21,644 bases of DNA from DAITMV01 sp036834985 (GTDB lineage: Bacteria > Pseudomonadota > Gammaproteobacteria > Burkholderiales > Burkholderiaceae_B), in NCBI GenBank assembly GCA_036834985.1, contig DAITMV010000030.1, forward strand, positions 1-21,644. Reading direction: 5' to 3'. Made by a program: the position numbers and the translations under genes. This document shows positions 13,809 to 21,644 of this stretch, piece after piece. Numbering within the stretch: position 1 is the stretch's first letter; each line of letters begins with the position of its first letter. The notes under the pieces were generated by a model, which did no database searches, was not told the DNA's origin, and saw nothing but the letters and a program-made list of their open reading frames with translations.

Positions 13809-15065
13809 TTATGCTGCGGCCTGCTCAAGTCCGAAGGCTTTGTGCAGGGCACGTACCGCCAATTCCATGTATTTGTCGTCGATAATCACGGATACCTTGA
13901 TCTCGGAGGTAGAGATCATCTGGATGTTGATCCCCTCTTCTGACAGGGTACGGAACATCAGGCTGGCAATCCCTACATGCGAACGCATGCCGATACCCAC
14001 GATGGACACTTTGGCGACCTTATCGGCGCCCAGCACTTCTTTGGCGCCCACCTGACCCTTGACCTTTTCGGTCAACAGCGCCATGGCCTTGGGGTACTCG
14101 TTGCGGTGCACGGTGAAGGTAAAGTCGGTGGTGCCATCGCTGCCCTGGTTCTGGATGATCATATCGACGTCGATATTGGCGTCGGCCACCTGGCCCAGAA
14201 TTGAATAGGCAACGCCTGGACGGTCAGGCACGCCGCGGACGGTGATTTTGGCTTCGTCGCGGTTAAAAGCGATACCGGAAACGACGGCTTGTTCCATGTT
14301 TTCGTCTTCCTCAAAAGTAATCAGGGTGCCGGAGACGGCTTCTTCGGCCAGAGGGATCATTGGGTCTGTCAGGCTGGACAACACGCGGGTGGGCACACGG
14401 TATTTGCCAGCAAATTCGACGGAGCGGATTTGCAGCACTTTGGACCCGAGAGAGGCCATTTCCAGCATTTCTTCGAAGGACACCACATTCAAGCGGCGCG
14501 CTTCTGGAACCACGCGAGGGTCGGTGGTGTAGACACCATCGACATCGGTATAGATGAGGCACTCATCCGCCTTGATCGCAGCGGCGACGGCAACGGCCGA
14601 GGTATCGGAACCGCCACGGCCCAGCGTCGTTACGTTGCCTTGGGGATCAACGCCCTGAAAGCCGGTGATGACAACCACTTTACCGGCGTTCAGATCGGCC
14701 TTGATGCGAGCATCGTCGATGGACTCAATACGCGCTTTGGTAAAGGAACTGTCGGTTTTGACGGGCACTTGCCAACCAGCGTAGCTGACGGCATCCACCC
14801 CCTCAGCTTTGAGCGCCATGGCCAGAAGGCCTACGGACACCTGCTCGCCGGTACAGGCGATCATGTCGAGTTCGCGGGGGTCGGGCTGCTCCTGAATTTC
14901 TTTGGCCAGGGCAATCAGACGGTTGGTTTCGCCGGACATGGCCGAGGGCACCACCACCACCTGGTGGCCAGCCGCATGCCATTTCGCAACGCGTTTGGCG
15001 ACGTTTTTGATTCGCTGGGTTGAACCCATCGATGTGCCGCCGTATTTGTGCACAATCAGTGACAT
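13809..15065 (-). CDS. lysC: Aspartate kinase
   Basis: The 418-residue enzyme phosphorylates aspartate, the first step to lysine, threonine, methionine and diaminopimelate. The N-terminal kinase motif is HKYGGTSM (6-13); STDVDGVYTTDPR-type sequence (IYTDVDGVYTTDPR, 171-184) binds ATP. Two C-terminal ACT domains (about 265-335 and 345-412, for example VSIVGIGMRSHVGIASLMF and ISTSEIKVSVII) bind lysine and threonine, so feedback control by end products is expected. Length matches the monofunctional class with alpha/beta subunits. Met257 (ATG at 14297-14295) is preceded by GAGGAAG and could start a separate beta subunit. A TAAAAT -10-like word lies 42 bases upstream of the start. Confidence 0.96.
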   Translation of the reverse strand: MSLIVHKYGGTSMGSTQRIKNVAKRVAKWHAAGHQVVVVPSAMSGETNRLIALAKEIQEQPDPRELDMIACTGEQVSVGLLAMALKAEGVDAVSYAGWQVPVKTDSSFTKARIESIDDARIKADLNAGKVVVITGFQGVDPQGNVTTLGRGGSDTSAVAVAAAIKADECLIYTDVDGVYTTDPRVVPEARRLNVVSFEEMLEMASLGSKVLQIRSVEFAGKYRVPTRVLSSLTDPMIPLAEEAVSGTLITFEEDENMEQAVVSGIAFNRDEAKITVRGVPDRPGVAYSILGQVADANIDVDMIIQNQGSDGTTDFTFTVHRNEYPKAMALLTEKVKGQVGAKEVLGADKVAKVSIVGIGMRSHVGIASLMFRTLSEEGINIQMISTSEIKVSVIIDDKYMELAVRALHKAFGLEQAAA

Positions 15066-15107
15066 ATAAAACCTGCTGGGAAAGGCTAAGATTAAGTGAA
15101 GCCTAAC

Positions 15108-15113
15108 ATTTTA
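15108..15113 (-). promoter_or_regulatory. Candidate -10 element for lysC
   Basis: TAAAAT on the minus strand (15113-15108) is the best -10 match in the 74-base gap between purF and lysC and would give a leader of about 36 bases. The sequence 17 bases upstream (TCGCGT) is a poor -35 box, so this is a weak call. A short AGGCT / AGCCT inverted repeat lies within the leader. Confidence 0.25.
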
Positions 15114-15139
15114 ACCGATCCCTGCCGTTTACGCGATGC

Positions 15140-16654
15140 TCACTGATTAGATGAATACCCCAAGTTCAGCTGGGAACCGCCTGATTCCTTTTCCTGGGGA
15201 TTGTTGCGGGCAAATTCAACCTCGTCCAGGTATTCGGTGGTGATGTCGCCAGTGACGTATTGACCGTCAAAACAGGAGGCTTCAAACCGCTTGAGCTTGG
15301 GGTTGATTTCGGCAACAGCGCGCTTCATGTCTTCAATGTCCTGATACACGAGCGCATCGGCGCCGATTTCGCGGGCAATTTCCTCATCAGAACGACCACT
15401 GGCAATCAACTCATCCCGGGTAGGCATATCGATACCGTAGACGTTCGGAAAACGTACCGGCGGTGCAGCCGACGCAAAAATGACGCGTTTGGCGCCAGAT
15501 TCCCGAGCCATGGTGACGATTTCACGGCTGGTGGTACCGCGAACAATAGAGTCGTCCACAATCAGGACGCTCTTACCCTTGAACTCGACCGCAATCGGGT
15601 TGAGCTTTTGGCGAACACTTTTACGGCGAACCGCTTGACCGGGCATGATGAAGGTGCGGCCGATGTAGCGGTTCTTGATGAACCCCTCGCGGTATTGCAG
15701 GTTCAGGCGAGACGCCAGCTCCATAGCGGCCGGGCGGCTTGAGTCGGGAATCGGCATGACCACGTCGATATCGCCCGCGCCCAGTTCGCGCTTGATTTTT
15801 TCGGCTAGGTACTCACCCATTTTGACGCGGGCACCGTACACGGAGACGCCGTCCATGATCGAATCAGGGCGGGCCAGGTAAACGTATTCAAAGATACAGG
15901 GGTTGAGCACGGTATTTTCAGCGCATTGCTGGCTGTACATACGCAGGTCTTCGTCGATAAAAATGGCTTCGCCAGGCTCCACATCACGTAAAAACTGAAA
16001 GCCCATGCCCTCAAGCGCCACGCTTTCGGAGGCGACCATGTATTCAACGCCCTGCTCTGTTTCGCAGGTTCCGATCACCAGCGGGCGGATACCAAACGGA
16101 TCACGGAACGCCAGCAAACCAACGCCAGCCACCTGGGCGACACAGGCATAGGCGCCGCGCACACGGCGATGCACGCCAGCAACTGCACGGAACACGGTGG
16201 ATGGATCAAGCGTGTAGGAGGAAGAGACCGCGTGAAGCTCATGCGCCAGCACGTTGAGCAGCACTTCAGAATCGGAGTTGGTGTTGATATGGCGACGATC
16301 GTTTTTGAACAGCTCGTTTTTCAGGTGATCGCAGTTGGTGAGGTTGCCGTTGTGCGCCAGGATGATGCCAAAGGGAGCATTGACGTAAAACGGCTGGGCC
16401 TCTTCTGAGTTGGAGGCAGACCCGGCCGTTGGGTAGCGTACGTGGGCAATGCCGACATTACCCGGCAGTGACCGCATGTTGCGGGTGCGAAATACATCAC
16501 GGACCAGGCCGTTGCCCTTGAACATATTAAATGTGTTACCACTGGCTGTTGCAATACCAGCGGCATCCTGACCGCGGTGCTGCAGGAGCAGCAAGCCATC
16601 ATAGAGCAGTTGATTGACTGGGGTTCGGGACGCAATACCCAAAATTCCGCACAT
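15140..16654 (-). CDS. purF: Amidophosphoribosyltransferase
   Basis: PurF makes 5-phosphoribosylamine from PRPP and glutamine, the committed step of purine synthesis. The 504-residue protein begins MCGILGIA, so Cys2 becomes the N-terminal nucleophile of the Ntn glutaminase domain once Met is removed; there is no propeptide. HRGQDAAGIAT, IAHVRYPTAG and LAHNGNLTN follow in that domain. The phosphoribosyltransferase half carries MPIPDSSRPAAMELA and the PRPP loop VLIVDDSIVRGTTS. GGAG is well placed upstream of the ATG. The gene follows cvpA with a 17-base gap, the same cvpA-purF pair seen in E. coli. Confidence 0.97.
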   Translation of the reverse strand: MCGILGIASRTPVNQLLYDGLLLLQHRGQDAAGIATASGNTFNMFKGNGLVRDVFRTRNMRSLPGNVGIAHVRYPTAGSASNSEEAQPFYVNAPFGIILAHNGNLTNCDHLKNELFKNDRRHINTNSDSEVLLNVLAHELHAVSSSYTLDPSTVFRAVAGVHRRVRGAYACVAQVAGVGLLAFRDPFGIRPLVIGTCETEQGVEYMVASESVALEGMGFQFLRDVEPGEAIFIDEDLRMYSQQCAENTVLNPCIFEYVYLARPDSIMDGVSVYGARVKMGEYLAEKIKRELGAGDIDVVMPIPDSSRPAAMELASRLNLQYREGFIKNRYIGRTFIMPGQAVRRKSVRQKLNPIAVEFKGKSVLIVDDSIVRGTTSREIVTMARESGAKRVIFASAAPPVRFPNVYGIDMPTRDELIASGRSDEEIAREIGADALVYQDIEDMKRAVAEINPKLKRFEASCFDGQYVTGDITTEYLDEVEFARNNPQEKESGGSQLNLGYSSNQ

Positions 16655-16671
16655 GGCTTTCTCCTAATACC

Positions 16672-17163
16672 TTAATACCTGACCCACTTGGCCAGCTCAT
16701 CCGGCAAGTGAGGTTTAACGGTTCGAACTGCATTTTCTGCAAACGGTGACAGCATGGCGTGTCGCCAAAAATCTTGTTTGGGCAGGGACGTCAGACCCGC
16801 CGCGGTGACCAGCGTCAGGACAATCACCACACCACGGGCCGCACCAAAGGCGCCACCCAGACCCCGATCGGCAAAGCTCAGACCCGCAGCTGAAATAATT
16901 TTCCCGATCAGCCAGGTAAAGATACCGCCGACCACCATGGACCCCACAAAGGCCGCAGCGCAGCCGGCGAGCATCTTCATGGGCTCGGACAGACCCTCCA
17001 CCGCGGGCACATACACGATTAATGCAGGGCCGTAGTGATTGGCTACATAAAACGCAGTGATCCAGTTGGCCAGCGACAGGATTTCCTTGACCAGGCCACG
17101 AATCACGGACAAAGCCACCGACAATACAAAAATCCCGATGACTACGTAGTCAAACAGGGTCAT
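16672..17163 (-). CDS. cvpA: CvpA family inner-membrane protein
   Basis: The 163-residue product has four hydrophobic segments (about 4-22, 28-52, 64-92 and 101-122) and the family opening FDYVVIGIFVLSVALSVIRGLVKEILSLANWI. LADRGLGGAFGAARGVVIVL is the typical loop and fourth-helix region. CvpA is needed for colicin V production in E. coli and has been linked to envelope stress and bile resistance; its biochemical role is not settled. The start ATG overlaps the stop of the SPOR-protein gene (ATGA), and purF follows 17 bases later, so the three are almost certainly one transcript. Confidence 0.93.
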   Translation of the reverse strand: MTLFDYVVIGIFVLSVALSVIRGLVKEILSLANWITAFYVANHYGPALIVYVPAVEGLSEPMKMLAGCAAAFVGSMVVGGIFTWLIGKIISAAGLSFADRGLGGAFGAARGVVIVLTLVTAAGLTSLPKQDFWRHAMLSPFAENAVRTVKPHLPDELAKWVRY

Positions 17164-17996
17164 TGAACGATCACCCCTGTGATGCCGCCCGTGGCAAGCT
17201 GGTCGCGGGCTTTGACGGCCGCTTCACGCTCTGTGTAAGGACCGGTGCGTACCCGGTAGACGGTTGCATTTTGCCCTGAACCGGCTTCCATCGACGCTGA
17301 AAAACCTTTGGCTTTGAGTTGAGCCATGACTTCTTTGGCTTTGGCCTCAGAGCTAAACGCCCCGACCTGGACATAATGCCGGGTGGGTGATGGAGAAGCC
17401 GCTGCAGAGCCGGACGGCTTGCCTGCAAACTGTGCAATCGCGTCAGCCTTGGCGTCTTCTTTTTTATCGTCCTTAACCGCAGGTTTGACGTCTGCCTTGT
17501 GTTCAAGCTTAGGCGCCGCTTTTGGCTCTGGCTTGGGCTCTGGCTTGGGCTCTGGCTTTGGCTCTGCTTTGGGTTCTGGTTTTGATTCAGCCTTGGGCTT
17601 GGGGTCAGGCTTTGACTCAACTTTGGGTTTGGGTTCTGGCTTTGTCACCACGGGTTGGGGCTCTGCCTTGGCAACCGGGGCTGGCTCGGGTTCGGGCTCA
17701 GGCGCCTGCACCGTGGCAGGAGGCATTGGTAGCTCACGCTTGGGGGTAAAGGGCGTATCCCGCGACGGGATCATCAAGGCCATGTTGTCTGAGACGGGCT
17801 TGGGCTCATCGTCCAGCACCATGGGCAAAACGATGATGGCAGCCAGGAGCAGCGCGATGGAGCCGACCAGGCGCCTGCGGGCTTTGCGTTTGTGGTCGTC
17901 GTCAGGATCCAGACGGCTGCTGCCACGCGTATTACGCGCGGTGGGCCGTTTGGGAGCCTTGTCGTCTTTCGAAGTAAAACGGGAGAAAAAACCCAT
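17160..17996 (-). CDS. dedD: SPOR-domain cell-division protein (DedD-like)
   Basis: The 278-residue protein is anchored in the inner membrane by one helix (about 43-61) after a basic cytoplasmic N-terminus (RKARRR). A long periplasmic linker (about 95-205) is rich in Pro, Lys and Glu with PKPE repeats. The SPOR domain occupies about 206-278: HYVQVGAFSSEAKAKEV, then YRVRTGPYTEREAAVKARDQL. SPOR domains bind denuded glycan strands at the division septum. The position between folC and cvpA is where DedD is found in many proteobacteria. The linker is encoded by a 12-bp-period repeat. The gene starts 31 bases after folC and overlaps cvpA by 4 bases. Confidence 0.9.
   Translation of the reverse strand: MGFFSRFTSKDDKAPKRPTARNTRGSSRLDPDDDHKRKARRRLVGSIALLLAAIIVLPMVLDDEPKPVSDNMALMIPSRDTPFTPKRELPMPPATVQAPEPEPEPAPVAKAEPQPVVTKPEPKPKVESKPDPKPKAESKPEPKAEPKPEPKPEPKPEPKAAPKLEHKADVKPAVKDDKKEDAKADAIAQFAGKPSGSAAASPSPTRHYVQVGAFSSEAKAKEVMAQLKAKGFSASMEAGSGQNATVYRVRTGPYTEREAAVKARDQLATGGITGVIVQ
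17518..17640. repeat. 12-bp-period repeats encoding the Pro-Lys-Glu linker of the SPOR protein
   Basis: Units such as GGCTCTGGCTTG recur in tandem, most regularly at 17524-17570, then degenerate to 17640. On the minus strand they encode four-residue units of the PKPE type. The regular part is nearly identical between copies, so the copy number could change by slippage without shifting the frame, altering only linker length. Confidence 0.75.
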
Positions 17997-18027
17997 GAGA
18001 TGCGTAAAGATATCCTGTGACGAAGGT

Positions 18028-19416
18028 TTAACGGGGAGATTGCCGTGCCGCTTTGCGATGCTGCATGACTGCGGACACGGTTAAAAACGAACCGAATACC
18101 AGGATTCTATCATTCGCCTCTGCCCCACCACATGCGATATCAAATGCTTGTGTAATGGTGTCGTAGGTTTGCACCGAACGATCGGGCGCTTTGAGGGCAA
18201 TGCCGCCACCAGCCTTGGATTTGGCAACGCCCGCCCAGTCAAACGCGGCGCCTTGAACGCCTCGCTCAGCCAGTTGTTGGGCCAGTGCCTGTGCCGTCAA
18301 ACCACGCGGCCCCGGTGTCGAGACCAGATGCCAGTGATCCACACGGTCTTTGAGGTGATCTACCACCGCGCCGACATCTTTATCGGCCAGCATGCCAAAA
18401 ACGGCATGGGTGTAGGGAAAAAACCCCATATTGTCGAGGTTTTGACGCAGGTGACCGGCAGCATGGGGGTTATGGGCAGCATCCAGCACGATGGTGGGTT
18501 GACCCGGCAGCACCTGGAATCGTCCAGGCCACTCCACCAGCAACAGACCCTGACGAACCGACTGGGCGGGCACGGCAAGGCGATCACGCAAGCTCTCGAG
18601 CGCAGCCAAAGCCGCCGAGGCGTTGAGCAACTGGTTAGTACCCCGCAGGGCCGGGTAGGCCAGTGCGTTGCGTCGCTGTTCACGGCCTCCGTAGCCCCAC
18701 TGCTGCTTGTCACCGGAGTAATTAAAATCGCGGCCGAACAACCATAAATCGGCCCCGATATGGTGGGCGTACTCGATCACGGAAGCGGGCGGGCTAGGAT
18801 CGCTGACAATGGCTGGGCGCCTTGCCCTGAAAATTCCCGCCTTTTCACGACCAATCGACTCCCGATCTGGCCCCAGAAACTCCATGTGATCCAGATCAAC
18901 ACTGGTCAGGATGGCACAATCGGCGTCGATGATATTGACCGCGTCCAGCCGCCCGCCCAGGCCCACCTCAAGCACCCAGACGTCAAGCTGGCGACGCTGG
19001 AACAAATACATGATGGCCAGCGTTGTGATTTCAAAATAGGTCAGGCTGGCCTCGTGGGCAGGCAAGGATTGCCGAGCCTGCTCTACATGGGCGATCGATT
19101 CAATCAAATCAGAGTCGCTGGCCAGTTCGCCGTTGACACGGGCTCGCTCGTTAAAATGGATCAGGTGCGGTGAGGTGTACATGCCGACCCGATAACCGGC
19201 CTGCATCAGGATCGATTCGAGCATGGCGCAGGTAGACCCCTTGCCGTTGGTTCCTGCCACGGTGATGACGGTGGCATTGGCAACCAGCCCCATGGCATCT
19301 GCCACACGCCGGACGCGCTCTAGCCCCATGTCGATCGGTTTGTGGTGAATGCCTTCGATGTAGGCAAGCCAATCGGCCAGCGAACTGCCCGCAGCGGGAA
19401 CGGCGACCGGCAGCAT
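18028..19416 (-). CDS. folC: Bifunctional folylpolyglutamate synthase / dihydrofolate synthase
   Basis: FolC adds glutamate to dihydropteroate and to folates. The 462-residue protein has the Mur-ligase-type ATP-binding loop VAGTNGKGST (53-62), then TSPHLIHFNERARVNG, YFEITTLAIMYLF and VLEVGLGGRLDAVNIID (about 150-166). LDLDHMEFLG-type sequence (SVDLDHMEFLGPDRESIGREKAGIFR) and VLDAAHNPHAAG are the other family signatures. N-terminus and length are normal. Its ATG overlaps the accD stop by one base (TGATG), so translation is coupled to accD. Confidence 0.95.
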   Translation of the reverse strand: MLPVAVPAAGSSLADWLAYIEGIHHKPIDMGLERVRRVADAMGLVANATVITVAGTNGKGSTCAMLESILMQAGYRVGMYTSPHLIHFNERARVNGELASDSDLIESIAHVEQARQSLPAHEASLTYFEITTLAIMYLFQRRQLDVWVLEVGLGGRLDAVNIIDADCAILTSVDLDHMEFLGPDRESIGREKAGIFRARRPAIVSDPSPPASVIEYAHHIGADLWLFGRDFNYSGDKQQWGYGGREQRRNALAYPALRGTNQLLNASAALAALESLRDRLAVPAQSVRQGLLLVEWPGRFQVLPGQPTIVLDAAHNPHAAGHLRQNLDNMGFFPYTHAVFGMLADKDVGAVVDHLKDRVDHWHLVSTPGPRGLTAQALAQQLAERGVQGAAFDWAGVAKSKAGGGIALKAPDRSVQTYDTITQAFDIACGGAEANDRILVFGSFLTVSAVMQHRKAARQSPR

Positions 19417-20291
19417 CAGGCGGGTATCTCCACGGTCTGTCGAGTCAATAACGCCACCAGACGGGCCACGGTGGCGCGCATCTCGCGACGATCAACAATC
19501 ATGTCGATCGCACCTTTGTCGAGCAGGAACTCAGCGCGCTGGAAGCCCTCGGGAAGCTTTTCGCGAACGGTTTGCTCAATGACCCGCGGACCGGCAAAAC
19601 CAATCAAAGCCTTGGGCTCGGCGATGACCACATCGCCTAAAAACGCAAAGCTGGCCGACACACCGCCCATGGTCGGGTCAGTGAGAATGGAAATATACGG
19701 CAGCCTGGCCTCGGCGAGCTTGGCGATCATCGCGGAGGTTTTGGCCATTTGCATCAGCGAGCTCAGCCCCTCTTGCATGCGCGCCCCGCCAGAGGCCGTG
19801 ACGCTGATGAAAGGCACACGCTGCTCGATGGCCAGTTGTACGCCCCGCGCAAAACGCTCGCCCACCACCGAGCCCATGGAGCCCCCCATGAAGTCAAATT
19901 CAAAACAGGCCACCACCACGGGCAGGGCGTGAATGGAACCGCTGTACACAACCATTGCATCGGTTTCGCCCGTATCGTCGACCGCCTGCTTTAAGCGCTG
20001 GGGATACGGCTTGCTGTCCACAAACGCCAGACTGTCCACCGGGACAACTTCCTGGCCCAACTCAAAACGGCCCTCTTCGTCGAGCAGGGCGTTAAGCCGC
20101 TCACGGGCGTCGATACGCATGTGGTAGCTGCACTTGGGGCACACCGATAAATTGCTCTGCAAATCGGTGGTGTAAAGCACCGCTTCGCAGGAGGCACACT
20201 TGACCCACAGACCTTCAGGCACGCTGTGGCGGGGCCTGTCGCCGGTCTGCCGGGCAATGCGGGGCGGTACTAACTTTTCGATCCAGCTCAT
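19416..20291 (-). CDS. accD: Acetyl-CoA carboxylase carboxyltransferase subunit beta
   Basis: AccD forms, with AccA, the carboxyltransferase that moves CO2 from carboxybiotin to acetyl-CoA to make malonyl-CoA for fatty acid synthesis. I chose the ATG at 20291 (291 residues): it gives the family N-terminus MSWIEKLVPPRI and is preceded by AAGGA at the right distance. The frame is open up to 20495, but the added residues are unlike AccD. A four-cysteine zinc ribbon is formed by Cys32, Cys35, Cys51 and Cys54. The crotonase-fold signatures GGSMGSVVGERF and SGGARMQEG, and DPTMGGVSASFA, follow. The gene sits between trpA (50 bases upstream) and folC (1-base overlap). Confidence 0.97.
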   Translation of the reverse strand: MSWIEKLVPPRIARQTGDRPRHSVPEGLWVKCASCEAVLYTTDLQSNLSVCPKCSYHMRIDARERLNALLDEEGRFELGQEVVPVDSLAFVDSKPYPQRLKQAVDDTGETDAMVVYSGSIHALPVVVACFEFDFMGGSMGSVVGERFARGVQLAIEQRVPFISVTASGGARMQEGLSSLMQMAKTSAMIAKLAEARLPYISILTDPTMGGVSASFAFLGDVVIAEPKALIGFAGPRVIEQTVREKLPEGFQRAEFLLDKGAIDMIVDRREMRATVARLVALLTRQTVEIPA

Positions 20292-20341
20292 GTCACATCC
20301 TTGTTCTTTGCTTGAGGTATTAACGTTGGCCGTATGGTTTG

Positions 20342-21154
20342 TTATGGTTGGCCAAACTGCGCATCGAGCGCCTGACGAATGGGCGACAGAAATGCACTGG
20401 CAACGGTGGCGGCCTGATCGGCCGGTTGCGCTTCTAATGCTTGAATCAACGCTGAGCCAATAACCACTGCATCGGCGGAGTGGGCGACCTTGCAAGCCGA
20501 CTCCGCATCACGAATACCGAAGCCGACGCCCACGGGTAAAGACGTGTGTTGGCGAATCACGGGCAGTTTGGAGCCCACCTCAGCAGTATTCAGCGTGGCC
20601 GCCCCCGTGACGCCTTTGAGCGACACATAGTAAATGTAACCGCAGGCGGCTTGAGCCACTTTTTCGATGCGGTCATCGGTCGACGTGGGCGCCAAAAGGA
20701 AGATAGGATCCATTCCGGCGCTGCGCATCTGGGACGCAAATTCAACGGATTCCTCAGGGGGGTAATCCACCACCAGTACACCGTCGACACCAGCCTGTTT
20801 GGCCCGATCAATAAAAGCCTGGCTGCCCATGCGTTCGATGGGATTGGCATAGCCCATCAGCACAATGGGGGTTTGATCGTCTGTTTCACGGAACTGACGC
20901 ACAAACTCCAGGACTTTGAGGGTACCCACGCCCTTTTCCAGAGCTCGCTCACTGGAGCGTTGAATCACCGGGCCATCGGCCATGGGGTCCGAAAACGGCA
21001 CGCCAACCTCGATCACATCAGCGCCGGACCGGGCCAGTGCATGCATGAGATCCACGGTGACCTCAGGGGAGGGGTCACCGGCTGTGAAGAACGGGATCAG
21101 GCCCTTGCGACCCTGCAGCTTTAATTGTTCGAAACGTTGCTGGATACGGGACAT
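20342..21154 (-). CDS. trpA: Tryptophan synthase alpha chain
   Basis: TrpA cleaves indole-3-glycerol phosphate and passes indole through a tunnel to TrpB. The 270-residue TIM barrel has the catalytic Glu49 (DVIEVGVPFSDP) and Asp60 (MADGPVIQ), and the phosphate-binding GFGIRDAE and IGSALI segments near the C-terminus. LMGYANPIERMG and VDYPPEES are further family landmarks. GGAAAG in the trpB end gives the ribosome-binding site; only two bases separate the trpB stop from the trpA ATG. Confidence 0.96.
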   Translation of the reverse strand: MSRIQQRFEQLKLQGRKGLIPFFTAGDPSPEVTVDLMHALARSGADVIEVGVPFSDPMADGPVIQRSSERALEKGVGTLKVLEFVRQFRETDDQTPIVLMGYANPIERMGSQAFIDRAKQAGVDGVLVVDYPPEESVEFASQMRSAGMDPIFLLAPTSTDDRIEKVAQAACGYIYYVSLKGVTGAATLNTAEVGSKLPVIRQHTSLPVGVGFGIRDAESACKVAHSADAVVIGSALIQALEAQPADQAATVASAFLSPIRQALDAQFGQP

Positions 21155-21156
21155 GG

Positions 21157-21644
21157 TTACTTTCCGCAGGCAGCCTGAGCGCCTGTGCGGCAGTCAGGAT
21201 GACAATAAAAATCGGCACCACTTTGACGGGCCACGGTGTGCATGTCTTTGTCCCCACGCCCGGAGAGGTTCACGAGAATGATTTTATCTTTGGGCAAAGT
21301 GGCGGCGAGCTTGGCAGCGTGCGCCAGTGCATGACTGGATTCGAGCGCCGGGATGATGCCCTCGATGCGACAGCAGTCGTGAAACGCCTGTAGCGCCTCC
21401 GCATCGGTGATGCCGACATATTGGGCGCGGTTGCTGTCTTTGAGCCAGGCGTGTTCAGGGCCGACTCCCGGATAATCCAGGCCTGCCGAGACTGAATGGG
21501 TCTCGATGATTTGCCCGTCTTCACTTTGCAGCAGATAGGTGCGGTTGCCATGCAAGACGCCGGGTGACCCAGCGGACAGCGAAGCCGCGTGGCGGCCGGT
21601 GGCAATGCCCTCGCCTGCTGCCTCTACCCCGATCAACTTGACAT
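21157..21644 (-). CDS. trpB: Tryptophan synthase beta chain, C-terminal part (cut by the window edge)
   Basis: About 162 codons are visible from the right edge to the TAA at 21159-21157; the frame is open at the edge, so the true start lies outside. TrpB is a PLP enzyme that joins indole and serine. Visible landmarks are VEAAGEGIATGRHAASL, SVSAGLDYPGVGPEHAWLKD, the ESSHAL segment and NLSGRGDKDMHTV, which normally lies close to the C-terminus. Here about 22 further residues follow, ADFYCHPDCRTGAQAACGK, with three cysteines and one histidine. The gene is tightly coupled to trpA. Confidence 0.95.
   Translation of the reverse strand, partial: VKLIGVEAAGEGIATGRHAASLSAGSPGVLHGNRTYLLQSEDGQIIETHSVSAGLDYPGVGPEHAWLKDSNRAQYVGITDAEALQAFHDCCRIEGIIPALESSHALAHAAKLAATLPKDKIILVNLSGRGDKDMHTVARQSGADFYCHPDCRTGAQAACGK

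Noticed and set aside
17518..17640. Tandem repeats considered as a CRISPR array
   Set aside because: The units are 12 bp with no spacers and lie within a coding frame.
17383..18084. 233-codon plus-strand frame with long G/S/A/L repeats
   Set aside because: It is the complement of the PKPE repeats of the SPOR protein; repeats on one strand always give a repetitive shadow.
20292..20495. Upstream extension of accD by 68 residues
   Set aside because: It would run into trpA on the same strand, lacks AccD similarity, and a good ribosome-binding site precedes the ATG at 20291.

Overview
The window looks like a Gram-negative betaproteobacterial chromosome, most likely Burkholderiales. The main reason is the same-strand block trpB-trpA-accD-folC-SPOR protein-cvpA-purF, a gene order I know from that group, plus a FadL-type outer-membrane protein and a two-partner-secretion exoprotein. 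I cannot fix the genus from sequence alone. Most of the window is housekeeping metabolism. I see no phage, insertion sequence, CRISPR array or recognisable defence system, and no gene-free stretch over 300 bases: the longest gaps are 509-662 and 2055-2200.

Left part (1-7835, all minus strand): the 5' end of a TpsA-type secreted exoprotein that runs off the left edge; a fadL-like long-chain fatty acid porin with a symmetric terminator behind it and two AT-rich inverted repeats in front of it; the glpK-glpD glycerol operon; a tiny lipoprotein; a CAP-domain lipoprotein; and the 23S rRNA methyltransferase gene rlmJ with an unusual Arg/Gly/Pro tail. FadL, GlpK and GlpD together suggest use of lipid-derived fatty acids and glycerol (inference).

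Middle part (7930-13735): two plus-strand genes, an EamA/DMT permease and an ABC1-family atypical kinase, converge on a minus-strand cluster read in the order cysQ, yeaD-like hexose-6-phosphate mutarotase, queD-like synthase, galE. The convergent gap 10274-10337 holds a degenerate 12-bp tandem array that reaches the galE stop codon. A tRNA-Ser(GCT) gene follows; its 3' end forms one arm of a perfect 23-bp inverted repeat that contains its terminator.

Right part (13809-21644, all minus strand): lysC (aspartate kinase), then the purine/folate/fatty-acid/tryptophan block: purF, cvpA, a SPOR-domain cell-division protein, folC, accD, trpA and the 3' part of trpB, which runs off the right edge. Spacing is tight: overlaps or gaps of a few bases from trpB to trpA and from accD through folC, and from the SPOR gene into cvpA.

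I did not find a clear new multi-gene system. The items most worth a second look are the tRNA-Ser inverted repeat, the 12-bp array at the galE end, the paired operator-like repeats before fadL, the CAP lipoprotein, the tail on RlmJ and the truncated TPS exoprotein.
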